Source: Helicobacter saguini (GTDB lineage: Bacteria; Campylobacterota; Campylobacteria; Campylobacterales; Helicobacteraceae). Taken from it: 36,148 bases of DNA. Location of the stretch: contig NZ_JRMP02000024.1 in assembly GCF_000762875.2 (NCBI RefSeq), positions 1 through 36,148 on the forward strand, given 5' to 3'. Of this stretch, positions 16,950 to 25,795 are shown in pieces. Within the stretch, counting starts at the first letter, position 1. Every line of letters begins with the position of its first letter. The notes beneath the pieces were generated by a model. The model ran no database searches, was not told the DNA's origin, and worked only from the letters and a program-made list of their open reading frames with translations. The translations under genes and the position numbers were made by a program.

Positions 16950-18527
16950 TTAACCTTTCAAATTGCTGGCGAAAATATCGTGGAGTTTGTCGTTGTAAAT
17001 TTCAAGTGTGTCGGGATTGCTGCCCTCTAGCAAGATTCTAAGCTTATTTTCCGTGCCTGAATAGCGGATTAAATGGCGGATATTTTTAGAATCTAGCTCG
17101 GCTAAAATCTTATCCAAACCATCGATTTTTTCAAGTGGAATCTTTTCGCCCACGGCGATATTGCTTTGCTTTTGCGGGGCTAGCTCAAATGGATTCAAAA
17201 TCTCCTCGCTACTTTTAGCACTCGTCACCATAAGTGCTAAAACTTGCAGTGCAGAGACTAAACCATCGCCTGTTTTTGCAAACTGCGAAAAAATAATATG
17301 CCCACTTTGCTCCCCGCCAAAAATAAAGCCGTGTTTTTGCATTTCTTGCAGGACGAATTTATCGCCCACGCCGCATCTTTTTAGCTCGATTTTATGCTTT
17401 TTTAAGAAGTTTTCAAGGGCGATATTACTCATCAAAGTCGCGATAATTCCATTATTTTTCAAGGCATTTTGACTTTTTTGATACAACGCCAAAGCCCCGA
17501 TTAGTTTATCGCCATCCACGATATTTCCAGCATTATCAACCACCACAAGCCTATCAGCATCGCCATCCAAGGCAAATCCCACATCCGCGCGAAGTCGCCG
17601 CACCTCTGCAGCCAAAACGTTAGGATACATAGCACCACAAGACTCATTAATATTATAGCCATTAGGCTCAACGTTTAGCACAATCACATCCGCACCAAGC
17701 TCACGAAAAATGCTAGGACCTACGCGATACGCCGCACCATTCGCACAATCTAGCACGATTCTAATGCCCTGAAGCGATAAATGCTTAGGAAAACTATTCT
17801 TAATATGCACGATATAACGCCCGATAACATCGTCAATTCGCTTACTTGAGCCGATATTTTTATCCGTTTTAAAGCAGTTTATAGAATCTAAATTGTGATA
17901 AATCTTCTCAATCTTTAGCTCCTTAGACTCATCTAACTTAAAGCCAAAGGAGTCAAAAAACTTGATTCCATTATCATAATATGGATTATGACTAGCAGAA
18001 ATCATAATGCCCGCATCGCACCGCATATCCTCAGTCAAAAACGCAATCGCAGGAGTGGGCATAGGACCGATTTGAATCACATCAATGCCAACGGATGTAA
18101 GCCCGCTCACAAGGGCATTTTCAACCATATAGCCGCTTTTTCGCGTATCTTTTCCTACCAGAATCTTATTATAATAAGAATCCTTTTTGCGTATATTTTG
18201 GGAAATATTTTGTAAGGTATTTTGAGAATCTTTTTGCGTGTTTTTATGTGAATCTTTAGAATCTTTTCGCGTTTCTTTTAAGTTTTTTTGCGATGAATTT
18301 TTAGAATCTTGCAAATTTCTAGCCACATTTTTAGAATCTTGTGCGTTTTTACTAGAATCTTTAGAATTTTGCGACCCATTTTGCCACTCATTTTTAGAAT
18401 CTTTTTTCGCATTTTGCCACTCATTTTGAAAATAAATCCCCGCTGCAATGCCTAGATTCAAAGCAACTTTCGCGGTAATATCAACCCCAGCTCTTCCCCT
18501 CACGCCATCTGTGCCAAAAATTTTCAT
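16950..18527 (-). CDS. glmM: Phosphoglucosamine mutase GlmM with an 80-residue insert
   Basis: 525 residues against about 445 in the family. It converts glucosamine-6-phosphate to glucosamine-1-phosphate for UDP-GlcNAc, peptidoglycan and LPS. Visible: N-terminal [11 protein letters not shown], active-site Ser179 in [14 protein letters not shown], metal loop DGDADRL, sugar-binding GGEQSGH, phosphate-binding [10 protein letters not shown]. The excess length is an insert at residues about 35-117, between IYFQ and [13 protein letters not shown], almost entirely K/D/S/N/Q ([16 protein letters not shown]...). It lies after the first helix, near the surface, in an essential enzyme. ATG at 18527 has AAAGGA upstream. 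Convergent with secA, divergent from the lyase gene at 18706. Confidence 0.95.
   Translation of the reverse strand: MKIFGTDGVRGRAGVDITAKVALNLGIAAGIYFQNEWQNAKKDSKNEWQNGSQNSKDSSKNAQDSKNVARNLQDSKNSSQKNLKETRKDSKDSHKNTQKDSQNTLQNISQNIRKKDSYYNKILVGKDTRKSGYMVENALVSGLTSVGIDVIQIGPMPTPAIAFLTEDMRCDAGIMISASHNPYYDNGIKFFDSFGFKLDESKELKIEKIYHNLDSINCFKTDKNIGSSKRIDDVIGRYIVHIKNSFPKHLSLQGIRIVLDCANGAAYRVGPSIFRELGADVIVLNVEPNGYNINESCGAMYPNVLAAEVRRLRADVGFALDGDADRLVVVDNAGNIVDGDKLIGALALYQKSQNALKNNGIIATLMSNIALENFLKKHKIELKRCGVGDKFVLQEMQKHGFIFGGEQSGHIIFSQFAKTGDGLVSALQVLALMVTSAKSSEEILNPFELAPQKQSNIAVGEKIPLEKIDGLDKILAELDSKNIRHLIRYSGTENKLRILLEGSNPDTLEIYNDKLHDIFASNLKG
18377..18427. repeat. 33-base-period repeat in the glmM insert
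   Basis: CATTTTGCCACTCATTTT occurs at 18377-18394 and 18410-18427, 33 bases (11 codons) apart, giving NEWQN twice in the protein. The reading frame is kept. A motif copy (TTAGAATCTT) lies between the two. Confidence 0.6.
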
Positions 18528-18705
18528 AACTTTCCTTTGTTTAGAATCTAAGCTAAGAATTATAGCTTAAAATATAGAATCTACATTTTAGAAACTAAAG
18601 CATAAAAACTAATTTTAAATCATATAATTCATTTTAGATTTTATACAAACAATATTTTTTACTTTGTGATAGAATCTAGATTCTAAAACTAACAAAGGGT
18701 AGGAA

Positions 18706-19911
18706 ATGTATGATTTTTCAAGTGTGGTAAATAGGCGGTTTGGTGAAAATGCACTGCAAGATTCTAAGGACATTTCGCCGAATTTCTCACTTAAATGGAA
18801 TGTTGGGAAAGATGAGCTGCCTGCGTGGGTGGCGGATATGGATTTTAAAATCGCACCTGAGATTACGCAAGGGTTGCAAGAGTTGGTAAATCATGGAATC
18901 TTCGGCTACAGCGTCATTCCAAGCGAATATTATGAAAGCATTATTAGCTGGTGGGAGCGGCGATATAATCTTAAAATGGACAAAAAAAGTCTAATTTTTG
19001 CCTGTGGGGTCGTCCCTGCGATTGCTAGCATAATCCGGGCTAAAAGCAAAAAGGGCGATAAGATTCTAATCCAGCCGCCTGTGTATCATGTGTTTTCGCG
19101 TGTGATAAAGGAAAATGGGCGTCAAATCGCGGAAAATCCGCTTGTGTATAGTGACGGAAAATATAGCATTGATTTTGCTGATTTAGATTCTAAACTGCGT
19201 GATTCTAGCACGAAAATCATGCTACTTTGCAATCCGCATAATCCAAGCGGGAATGTGTGGAGTGCGGACGAACTGCGTGAAATAGGGCGTTTGTGCCATA
19301 AGCATGGCGTGCTTGTTATTAGCGATGAGATTCACTGCGATATTACTTTTGGGGTGCGATACACGCCATTTGCAAGCGTTAATGCGACTTGCCGCGACAT
19401 TAGCGTTAGCACTTTTAGCCCTAGCAAGAGCTTTAATGTGGCTGATTTGCACACGGCTTTTGTGATGGTGGATAATGAGAGTTTGCGCCGTGAGCTGCGG
19501 CATTGCTTTGCGGTGGAGTATGTGAATAATCCTAATGCTTTTGGGCTAAAAGCAAGTATTCTAGCGTATAGTAAGGGCGAAGCTTGGCTAGATTCACTAT
19601 TACAAATTTTGCAAGAAAATAGGAAAATAGTTAGTGATTTTATAGCTAGTGAAATTAAAGAGTTATATGTTGTCCCGCAAGATTCTACATATTTAATGTG
19701 GATAGATTGCTCTAAAATTACAGATAATACAGATAGTTTTTGTGAATCTTTAAGGAAAAATACAGGGCTTTATGTCTCGTGTGGCTCGCAGTTTGGTGGG
19801 AATGGAGCTAAGTTTTTCCGCCTTAATATCGCTACGCCAAAAACGACTTTAATGGATATTTTAGGGCGACTTAAAAATGGGGTTAGAATCTATTTAGATT
19901 CTAAAGATTAA
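18706..19911 (+). CDS. MalY/PatB-type PLP-dependent C-S lyase
   Basis: 401 residues, fold type I aminotransferase. It has the family pattern: WVADMDFKIAPEI near the N-terminus, LLCNPHNPSGNVW, ISDEIHCDI, and the PLP lysine K241 in SPSKSFNVADLHTAF. Members cleave cystathionine or cysteine-like substrates (cystathionine beta-lyase) or act in regulation, so the role here is probably sulphur amino acid metabolism. The start follows AAAGGGTAGGAA. A TAGAAT box at 18670-18675, part of a full motif copy, could be its -10. It probably starts an operon with aroK (57-base gap) and the glycosyltransferase. The last codons (RIYLDSKD) come from a palindromic motif pair at 19883-19904. Confidence 0.85.
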   Translation: MYDFSSVVNRRFGENALQDSKDISPNFSLKWNVGKDELPAWVADMDFKIAPEITQGLQELVNHGIFGYSVIPSEYYESIISWWERRYNLKMDKKSLIFACGVVPAIASIIRAKSKKGDKILIQPPVYHVFSRVIKENGRQIAENPLVYSDGKYSIDFADLDSKLRDSSTKIMLLCNPHNPSGNVWSADELREIGRLCHKHGVLVISDEIHCDITFGVRYTPFASVNATCRDISVSTFSPSKSFNVADLHTAFVMVDNESLRRELRHCFAVEYVNNPNAFGLKASILAYSKGEAWLDSLLQILQENRKIVSDFIASEIKELYVVPQDSTYLMWIDCSKITDNTDSFCESLRKNTGLYVSCGSQFGGNGAKFFRLNIATPKTTLMDILGRLKNGVRIYLDSKD

Positions 19912-19968
19912 CCTTTATTTGAATAAACTTTATAGAATCTTATTGAAATTTTCAAGGATATTTAAAAA

Positions 19969-20475
19969 ATGATAGATAAAAACATCGTGCTTATCGGCTT
20001 TATGGGCAGTGGGAAAAGCTCTATTGCTAAAAAGTTATCGCAGATTCTAAATAAAGAGTGGATTGATAGCGACAGCCACATTGAAATGAGCCAAAATCAA
20101 AGCATTCCTAGCATTTTTGCCACGTTTGGTGAAAGCCATTTCCGCGCTCTAGAATCTAATTTTATAGAATCTTTTAGTAACAAAAGTGGCTACATTATCG
20201 CAACCGGCGGGGGTTTGCCTATCTTTAATGATACCAAAAATCTAGGATTTAGATTCTATTTGAAAAGTGATTTTCACATACTAGCAAGTCGCATTCAAGA
20301 TGATAAAAAAAATACTCGTCCGCTATTTAGCGACTTACAAGCCGCTCACAAGCTTTTTAAAGAGCGCGAAAAAATCTATGAAATGCAAAGCGATGCAATT
20401 ATCAATGCAAATCAAAATTTAGATTCTGTGATTGCAGAAATTTTGGCGATTTTGCGTAAATTTGAAACAAATTAA
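19969..20475 (+). CDS. aroK: Shikimate kinase
   Basis: 168 residues, the normal family length. P-loop GFMGSGKSS (9-17), acidic shikimate-binding DSDSHIE, ATGGGLP, and the lid/adenine region DDKKNTRPLF are all present. It phosphorylates shikimate in the chorismate pathway. AAGGAT precedes the ATG. It lies between the C-S lyase and glycosyltransferase genes on one strand. Confidence 0.93.
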   Translation: MIDKNIVLIGFMGSGKSSIAKKLSQILNKEWIDSDSHIEMSQNQSIPSIFATFGESHFRALESNFIESFSNKSGYIIATGGGLPIFNDTKNLGFRFYLKSDFHILASRIQDDKKNTRPLFSDLQAAHKLFKEREKIYEMQSDAIINANQNLDSVIAEILAILRKFETN

Positions 20476-20503
20476 GGGCTTTAAACGCAAAAATGGGGTG
20501 AAA

Positions 20504-21730
20504 ATGATAAAAATTAATCCGCAAAAATCTTATGAAATCTTGCTTGTTAATTGCAAATCTTTATTAATTAGTGAGAGTGCGATTTTCCTTTTGAGCTATT
20601 TAGATGCCCTTAAAAACGCCCTGCCACACGCAAATGTAAGTTTTTTAATTCACTCAAGTATGCAGGATTTTTTTACGCATAATCCTTTTATTAAAAACAT
20701 TTTTTGTATTGATGATGTGAGTGTTTTAAAAAAAATAAAGGACGCTCATATCGATATTTCAATCTCCATAGAATCTAGCAAATCTAGCACGATTTTGCTT
20801 TTTAAGGCTGGGATTAAAACGCGTGTGGGCTATTTTTCAAAACTCTATAGCATTTTGTTTAATTATAAAATAAAAAAAAAGCGCACAGATTCCAACACGC
20901 ACGAGATTTTTAACGCCCTGCCACTTTTAAAAATTTTTAAAATTAGCGAGATAAATCCGCCAAAAATCTACCTAAATATCAATGAAAAAAGCCAAAGTTT
21001 GCAGTTTTTAGAATCTAGATTCAGTAATTTTGCTAATTTGATTGTGCTAATTCCTTTAAAAATTAGTGAAATTTCTTATAATTTTAAAAATTTTTTGACC
21101 TTAGCAAATGCGTTATCTATGGACTTTCCGCTTTTAGTCGTGGGGAATTTTCAAGAGATTAATTTTTATAAAAGTATGCTAAATTTATATGAAAATTTGA
21201 GTGAAAAAAACTTTTTTATTTATGATAAAAGTTATGAATTTAATAACTTTTCGCCTGAAATGTTAGAATCTAAATCGCAAGATTCTATAAAAAAAGATTC
21301 TATAGAATCTAGTTTGCAAAAGGCAAAAGATTCTATAAAAAACATAGAATCTAGCCTAAAAAACGCCCAAAATATAGAATCTAAAAGCCCAAACACCGCG
21401 AATATCTCGCAAACTCGCCTACTTTTAGCAATCCTTAGCAATGCAAAATTAGTCATTGCAAATAACAACGCATTTTTGCATGCAAGTACTGCGCTGAAAG
21501 CCGCAGTACTCGGCATTTTCCCCTTTATAAAAACCATAAATCCAAACAAAAACGCCCCACTAAGCAAAAACGCAACAATCCTAACGCCACTTGGAATCTA
21601 TGATAAAAAATCGCCCACTGATTTTATAGACGCCACGCAGGAAAGCACGCAAACACAAGGCATCCACATAAATAACATCCCCCCAGACCTAATAATTGAT
21701 ATTGTTAAAAATAAGATTCTAAATGATTAA
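20504..21730 (+). CDS. Family 9 glycosyltransferase (heptosyltransferase-like)
   Basis: 408 residues from ATG at 20504, preceded by GGGGTG; an earlier in-frame ATG at 20432 lies inside aroK. The fold fits GT-B ADP-heptose:LPS heptosyltransferases: an N-terminal Rossmann half (ILLVNCKSLLISESAIFLLSY, HANVSFLIHSS, ISIESSKSSTILLFKAGIKTRVGY) and a C-terminal half ending in LVIANNNAFLHASTALKAAVLGIF. In that last motif the usual D-T/S-G-x-x-H appears as NNNAFLH, so donor binding may differ. Residues about 255-305 are a DSIKK/ESS insert made of seven motif cores in about 150 bases (21266-21390). Likely a role in LPS core synthesis. Confidence 0.75.
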   Translation: MIKINPQKSYEILLVNCKSLLISESAIFLLSYLDALKNALPHANVSFLIHSSMQDFFTHNPFIKNIFCIDDVSVLKKIKDAHIDISISIESSKSSTILLFKAGIKTRVGYFSKLYSILFNYKIKKKRTDSNTHEIFNALPLLKIFKISEINPPKIYLNINEKSQSLQFLESRFSNFANLIVLIPLKISEISYNFKNFLTLANALSMDFPLLVVGNFQEINFYKSMLNLYENLSEKNFFIYDKSYEFNNFSPEMLESKSQDSIKKDSIESSLQKAKDSIKNIESSLKNAQNIESKSPNTANISQTRLLLAILSNAKLVIANNNAFLHASTALKAAVLGIFPFIKTINPNKNAPLSKNATILTPLGIYDKKSPTDFIDATQESTQTQGIHINNIPPDLIIDIVKNKILND

Positions 21731-21740
21731 AAAATGGATT

Positions 21741-22205
21741 TTAATAATTTCTACTTTGTCTTACCCCCTCAAAAAGTGTGGCGGAGACGGCGGTAGCTAG
21801 ATTTATACTACGTGCATTTTTTGTCATGGGAAGTTTATAGACTTGAGTGCTATTTGATTCTAAAAGTGTGGAATCTAGCCCCTTATCCTCGCGTCCAAAG
21901 TAAAAAAAAGCACCATTTTGCAAGGGTGCATCAAAAATCACTTTTTTTGCCTTTGTGCTTAAAAAAAAATGATTGCTAGATAGCGGAAAAGTCTCCCAAA
22001 AAGCCTTTAAATTCGCCCATTCAAACACCTGCAAATACTGCCAATAATCAAGCCCAGCACGTTTAATTTCCTTTTGCGAAATGGAAAATCCAAGCGGATG
22101 AATAAGATGCAAACTCGCCCCACACGCGACACAAAGCCTACCGATATTGCCCGTATTCTGTGGTATGCGCGGCTCTACTAAAATCACATGAAAATCTTTT
22201 TGCAT
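21741..22205 (-). CDS. trmL: tRNA (cytidine(34)-2'-O)-methyltransferase TrmL
   Basis: 154 residues, a single SPOUT domain with a C-terminal trefoil knot. Visible motifs: VEPRIPQNTGNIGRLC, YFGREDKGL and LPMTKNARSINLATAVSATLFE. It methylates the ribose of the wobble base in certain leucine tRNAs. Start at 22205 has AAAGGATTAAT upstream. Convergent with the glycosyltransferase (10-base gap), divergent from the ATP-grasp gene. Confidence 0.92.
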   Translation of the reverse strand: MQKDFHVILVEPRIPQNTGNIGRLCVACGASLHLIHPLGFSISQKEIKRAGLDYWQYLQVFEWANLKAFWETFPLSSNHFFLSTKAKKVIFDAPLQNGAFFYFGREDKGLDSTLLESNSTQVYKLPMTKNARSINLATAVSATLFEGVRQSRNY

Positions 22206-22248
22206 ATTAATCCTTTGTGTGTGGAATTTTATCTTAAAACTTAAATGA

Positions 22249-22254
22249 TAGAAT
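22249..22254 (+). promoter_or_regulatory. Candidate -10 formed by a motif copy
   Basis: TAGAAT within the motif copy TAGAATCTAA lies 28 bases before the ATP-grasp start at 22282. It resembles a Helicobacter -10 (TATAAT). No -35 is evident. Confidence 0.3.
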
Positions 22255-22281
22255 CTAACTTATCAAATTTAAAGGGAAAAT

Positions 22282-23403
22282 ATGCTATTAAATGACTTGA
22301 AAAAAGGGATTTATATCATCCATGAAAATAGCGAGTGGATACCGCCTTTTAGGGATGCGTTTAATCGTGCTAAAGAACGTGGCACAATTAAGGAAAATGT
22401 GGAATTAAATGAGATTGTTATAACAAATGGTGCGATAAATTTGGCTAATTTTGGGAATTTGCAAATAAATTTTAAACTAGATTCTAAAAAAAATAAAAAA
22501 ACTAAGGAACGCTTAAAAGATTCTACAAATTTTGGTGGTGTGTTTTGGAGTCGCCTTAGTGCGTCTTGCCATACGCGTGGGAATATGTATTCTAAAGAAT
22601 ATGGTAGGGCGTTACTAAATTACTTAGAATATTTAGAATCTTTTCAAAAGTTAGATTCTAAAAAACATAATAAAATCCCTATAAAAGTTATAAATAGTAG
22701 TGCTGTGCTTGAGTATGAAGTAAGCAAGGTTAGACAATATCTAGCCTTGCAAAAGGCAGGTTTTAGAGTGCCAAAAACTATCGCTGTTTTTGGGAAAAGC
22801 GACCTTTTAGAATGTGCTAAAAAAATGCAAACGCCCTTTATCACAAAGCATAATCAAGGCGGCAAAGGCTTAGGTGTGCGGCTTTTTGAGAGCATAAGTG
22901 AGTTTCAAAAATATATAGAATCTAGCGAATTTGAAATGCCAAATGATGGTATTACGCTTTTGCAAGAGTATATCCGCACAAAAGAGTTTTTTATCACACG
23001 CATCGAGTTTGTAAATAGCAAGTTTGTGTATGCCGTGCGTGTGGATACAAGTGGTGGTAGCTTTGAGCTTTGCCCTGCTGATGCGTGCAATATAGATTCT
23101 AAAAAGCCTGAAATAGCCGGTGCTGCCTGTGCTGTGGGCAGTGATAATAAGTTTAAAATCCGCCCTGATATTACGAAAAATACGCCGTTAGTAAAAGCCT
23201 TAGAATCTTTTTTGAAAGAGCATAGAATCTATATTGCTGGAATTGAGTTTATGGAGAGCGTAAATGGTGAAATTGTCGTGTATGATATTAATACAAACAC
23301 AAATTATAATAGTGCCGTAGAATCTAGCCTACGAAATGATGGCAAACTAGGCGCCGCCGATAAAGTTATAAAATTTTTGTATAAGCAGTATGAAAAATTA
23401 TGA
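22282..23403 (+). CDS. RimK-type ATP-grasp ligase
   Basis: 373 residues. The ATP-grasp core is visible from about 155: VRQYLALQKAGFRVPKT, PFITKHNQGGKGLGVRLF (the glycine-rich loop), LLQEYIR, and the metal-binding end VVYDINTNTNYNSAVE. Members ligate amino acids to carboxylates (for example glutamate addition to proteins or small molecules); the substrate cannot be told from sequence. The N-terminal part contains FWSRLSASCHTRGN. Small DSK inserts occur at about 67-83, 123-128 and 272-276. AAAGGG precedes the ATG. First of three co-directional genes with the DUF3240 gene and truB. Confidence 0.8.
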   Translation: MLLNDLKKGIYIIHENSEWIPPFRDAFNRAKERGTIKENVELNEIVITNGAINLANFGNLQINFKLDSKKNKKTKERLKDSTNFGGVFWSRLSASCHTRGNMYSKEYGRALLNYLEYLESFQKLDSKKHNKIPIKVINSSAVLEYEVSKVRQYLALQKAGFRVPKTIAVFGKSDLLECAKKMQTPFITKHNQGGKGLGVRLFESISEFQKYIESSEFEMPNDGITLLQEYIRTKEFFITRIEFVNSKFVYAVRVDTSGGSFELCPADACNIDSKKPEIAGAACAVGSDNKFKIRPDITKNTPLVKALESFLKEHRIYIAGIEFMESVNGEIVVYDINTNTNYNSAVESSLRNDGKLGAADKVIKFLYKQYEKL

Positions 23404-23450
23404 ATTATATAATCTAAAATATTTCTAACGTCAATAAAAAGGGTTTGAAA

Positions 23451-23744
23451 ATGACTATAATGCTTGATTTGTATATGCGTGCTGAGATTAAGGATAATGT
23501 GATTGACTTGCTTTTGCAAAATGGCTATGATGACTTTTTCTTTATCGAGGCAAAAAAATATGCCGCGTCAAATATGCTACTTAGCGATGAGGAGCAAGTA
23601 AGTGGCAGGCAAAACTACGCAAATCTTAGAATCTATCTAAATAATTCCGCTGCAAATATGCTAGCAAGTCTTATAAAACAAAGCTTTGAAGATGTGCGTG
23701 TGTTTGGAATTGAGTGCCAACCCTTAGGCTTTTTTATTGAGTAG
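23451..23744 (+). CDS. DUF3240 family protein
   Basis: 97 residues from ATG at 23451; a TTG two codons upstream is less likely because AAGGG is correctly spaced for the ATG. The pattern LLSDEEQVSGRQ and the alternating beta-alpha order fit DUF3240, a small PII-like ferredoxin-fold family sometimes found near metal efflux genes. No metal transporter is adjacent here. Function unknown. Confidence 0.75.
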   Translation: MTIMLDLYMRAEIKDNVIDLLLQNGYDDFFFIEAKKYAASNMLLSDEEQVSGRQNYANLRIYLNNSAANMLASLIKQSFEDVRVFGIECQPLGFFIE

Positions 23745-23762
23745 AGATTTTGCGAATATTTT

Positions 23763-24893
23763 ATGAATTCTAAAAATAATATTAAAACTAGCGATTTTTT
23801 GGCTCTAGCCTTTAAGATTCCAAATATTAGCTCACTTAGCTTTGCAAATGCGATTAAATTTTCTTTGAATAAACAGGGTTTTAATATCGCTAAAATGGGC
23901 TTTCTTGGCACGCTTGACCCCTTTGCGTGCGGGCAGCTGCTGCTTGCGAGTAACACTTATACGCGGCTTTTAAATCACATAAATGTGGCTTACAAAACTT
24001 ATCGTGCGACTTTGTTTTTGGGGCTAAATTCGGCTAGTTTGGATAGTGAAAATGTCGAGCGTGTCGATATTTTAAAGCCTTTTAGTGTGGAGCAAATTTG
24101 CAGTGTTTTAGATTCTATAAATGATAAAATTTTGGAGTATGAGCCACCGAAATTTAGTGCAAAGCAAATCAATGGACAAAGGGCTTATAATCTCGCACGT
24201 AAGGGAGTTTCATTCAATATACAACATATTAAAACGCATATTAAAAATGTGGATTTGCTAAATTATTGCCATCCGTTTTTGAGTTTTGAGATTACGCTTA
24301 GTAGCGGTGGATATGTGCGAAGTGTGGGCGACTTGATTGCTGGAGGTTTGGGCGTTTGTGGGGCGTTATGTTATTTGGAACGCGTGTCCGAAGATGATTT
24401 TTGCTATTTAGATTCTATAAAATCTATGGAATCTTTAGAATCTGGGCGACAAGATTCTATAAAATCTTTAGAATCTAGCTTTGTATCAAAAGATTTTGGC
24501 ATAGATTCTAAATTAGATTCTATAATTTCTACAAATTTTAATTTTCAAGGTATAAATTATCCTACCAAACTAGCCATTTTAAATATAGAATCTGCCCTTA
24601 AATATGACAAAATAAATCTTGCAAAATATGAAAAAGACGCCCTTTGCGGTAAAAAAATCAAATTAGATTCTAAAGATTTCAATTTAGATTCTATAGAATC
24701 TAACTCGCAAGAACTAGGTTTTATAGAATCTAATAGAAAAAACGTAGATGTTTCGCTACTGCTCAACATGACAAATAAAATAGATTCTATAGAATCTAAA
24801 CGCTTCCTAGCCGACTTTAATTCACATTTTAGTATCATTGACATTCACAAAAATGGCGAAATAAAATACATTCTAAACAATATCAAAAAATAA
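23763..24893 (+). CDS. truB: tRNA pseudouridine(55) synthase TruB with motif-rich C-terminal insert
   Basis: 376 residues. The catalytic Asp52 lies in GFLGTLDPFACGQLLL; other family motifs are YEPPKFSAKQINGQRAYNLARKG and SSGGYVRSVGDLI. It makes pseudouridine 55 in the T-loop of tRNAs. The C-terminal third (from about 217) is invaded by DSI/ESL/ESN inserts: 13 copies of GAATC/GATTC fall in 24421-24800. The end LLADFNSHFSIIDIHKNGEIKYIL-like segment resembles the normal C-terminus, so the inserts interrupt rather than replace it. The ATG at 23763 has a weak ribosome site and starts 18 bases after the DUF3240 gene. Confidence 0.9.
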   Translation: MNSKNNIKTSDFLALAFKIPNISSLSFANAIKFSLNKQGFNIAKMGFLGTLDPFACGQLLLASNTYTRLLNHINVAYKTYRATLFLGLNSASLDSENVERVDILKPFSVEQICSVLDSINDKILEYEPPKFSAKQINGQRAYNLARKGVSFNIQHIKTHIKNVDLLNYCHPFLSFEITLSSGGYVRSVGDLIAGGLGVCGALCYLERVSEDDFCYLDSIKSMESLESGRQDSIKSLESSFVSKDFGIDSKLDSIISTNFNFQGINYPTKLAILNIESALKYDKINLAKYEKDALCGKKIKLDSKDFNLDSIESNSQELGFIESNRKNVDVSLLLNMTNKIDSIESKRFLADFNSHFSIIDIHKNGEIKYILNNIKK

Positions 24894-24903
24894 AACTTAA
24901 GCT

Positions 24904-24919
24904 AGATTCTATAGAATCT
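24904..24919. terminator. Palindromic motif pair behind truB
   Basis: AGATTCTATAGAATCT is a perfect 16-base palindrome 10 bases after the truB stop, followed by TAGTTATTTTG. It has the position of a terminator, but no loop spacer and only a weak T run. Confidence 0.4.
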
Positions 24920-24954
24920 TAGTTATTTTGTAGATTATAAATAATAAAACAAAA

Positions 24955-25266
24955 TTATTTAATCTTTAACTTTGCGTTTTTATCCTTGCTTAAGAAAAAC
25001 TCTTTTGCCTTTGAATGATATGGGTTTGCTGGGTCAAAAAGATTTTCTCCACTTTGCTCTATTGTCTCATAAATGGCTAGTTGTTTTTTTAATTTTTGGC
25101 TAGATTCTAATAATTCTTTTAATTTTGCCTCAACTTTAACCTGACAAGATTCTAACATCTTTTTACGCTCATTTATAGAATCTAATCCGCGAGAAAAAAG
25201 GCTTTGATAATGCTTTATATCCTCAACACTCATCTCCATTTTACGCAGACAATCAACCCACAACAC
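24955..25266 (-). pseudogene. MerR-family regulator remnant lacking its DNA-binding domain
   Basis: The frame reads like the helical second half of a MerR regulator (VDCLRKMEMSVEDIKHYQSL ... INERKKMLE) and continues as a coiled coil. The N-terminal helix-turn-helix, normally the first 50 residues, is missing: a TAG stop lies about 10 codons upstream and there is no ATG start, only GTG at 25266 or internal ATGs. It is most likely a 5'-truncated gene. Expression as a short dimerisation fragment cannot be excluded. Confidence 0.6.
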
Positions 25267-25328
25267 AGAATCTACATTTAAGTTACTACATTTTATCTAA
25301 AAGTTAGAAAAATCAAAATATTTAAAGA

Positions 25329-25334
25329 TATAAT
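25329..25334 (+). promoter_or_regulatory. Promoter -10 of the restriction-modification locus
   Basis: TATAAT, preceded by AAAGA, lies 32 bases before the ATG at 25367. A second TATAAT at 25561-25566 lies inside the broken upstream gene and could drive its second half and the methyltransferase. Confidence 0.4.
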
Positions 25335-25366
25335 ACAAAGCTTAGATTCTAAAATAATGGATAAAA

Positions 25367-25795
25367 ATGAAAAAACCTTATGAGAAAATTACGCATAATT
25401 TTAAAGATTTTTTAGATAAAAATGGGCTAAATGCTTTTAAAAATCTAAAAATATTTTTTTATCAGCAAAAAGAGAATTTTTATAGTGATAAAATACAAGA
25501 ATTAGAGCTACAAGGCTTAAGTAAGCAAGAAGCCACAATAAAAGCTAGACCAAGATTAGCTATAATATGGGGTTAGTGTGATAGGGCGAGTTTGGAAAAT
25601 ATTATTTCTTTGCTTATTGCTGATTTTTGCACTGATAATGACGATGAAATTAGCTTTTTACACAATATAAAAAAGTCGCGAATTGTAATGGAATATGAGC
25701 TAGATGGTATATATTTGGCAAAAGAGAGTTTTGATTCTACACCTAAGATAAAAGGGATAGAATCTTTAGTCGATGATTTAAAGAATCTAGTATGA
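25367..25795 (+). pseudogene. Broken gene upstream of the methyltransferase, probably its restriction partner
   Basis: One reading frame carries 69 residues (MKKPYEKITHNFKDFLDKNG ... RPRLAIIWG), then a TAG at 25574-25576, and continues in the same frame for about 73 residues (CDRASLENIISLLIADF ... LVDDLKNLV) to a TGA that overlaps the methyltransferase ATG by four bases. This coupling and the position suggest the remains of a type II restriction endonuclease. At 142 residues in total it would be short for such an enzyme, so an internal deletion at the junction is likely besides the stop. I do not recognise the endonuclease family, and a PD-(D/E)XK motif is not visible. Confidence 0.45.
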
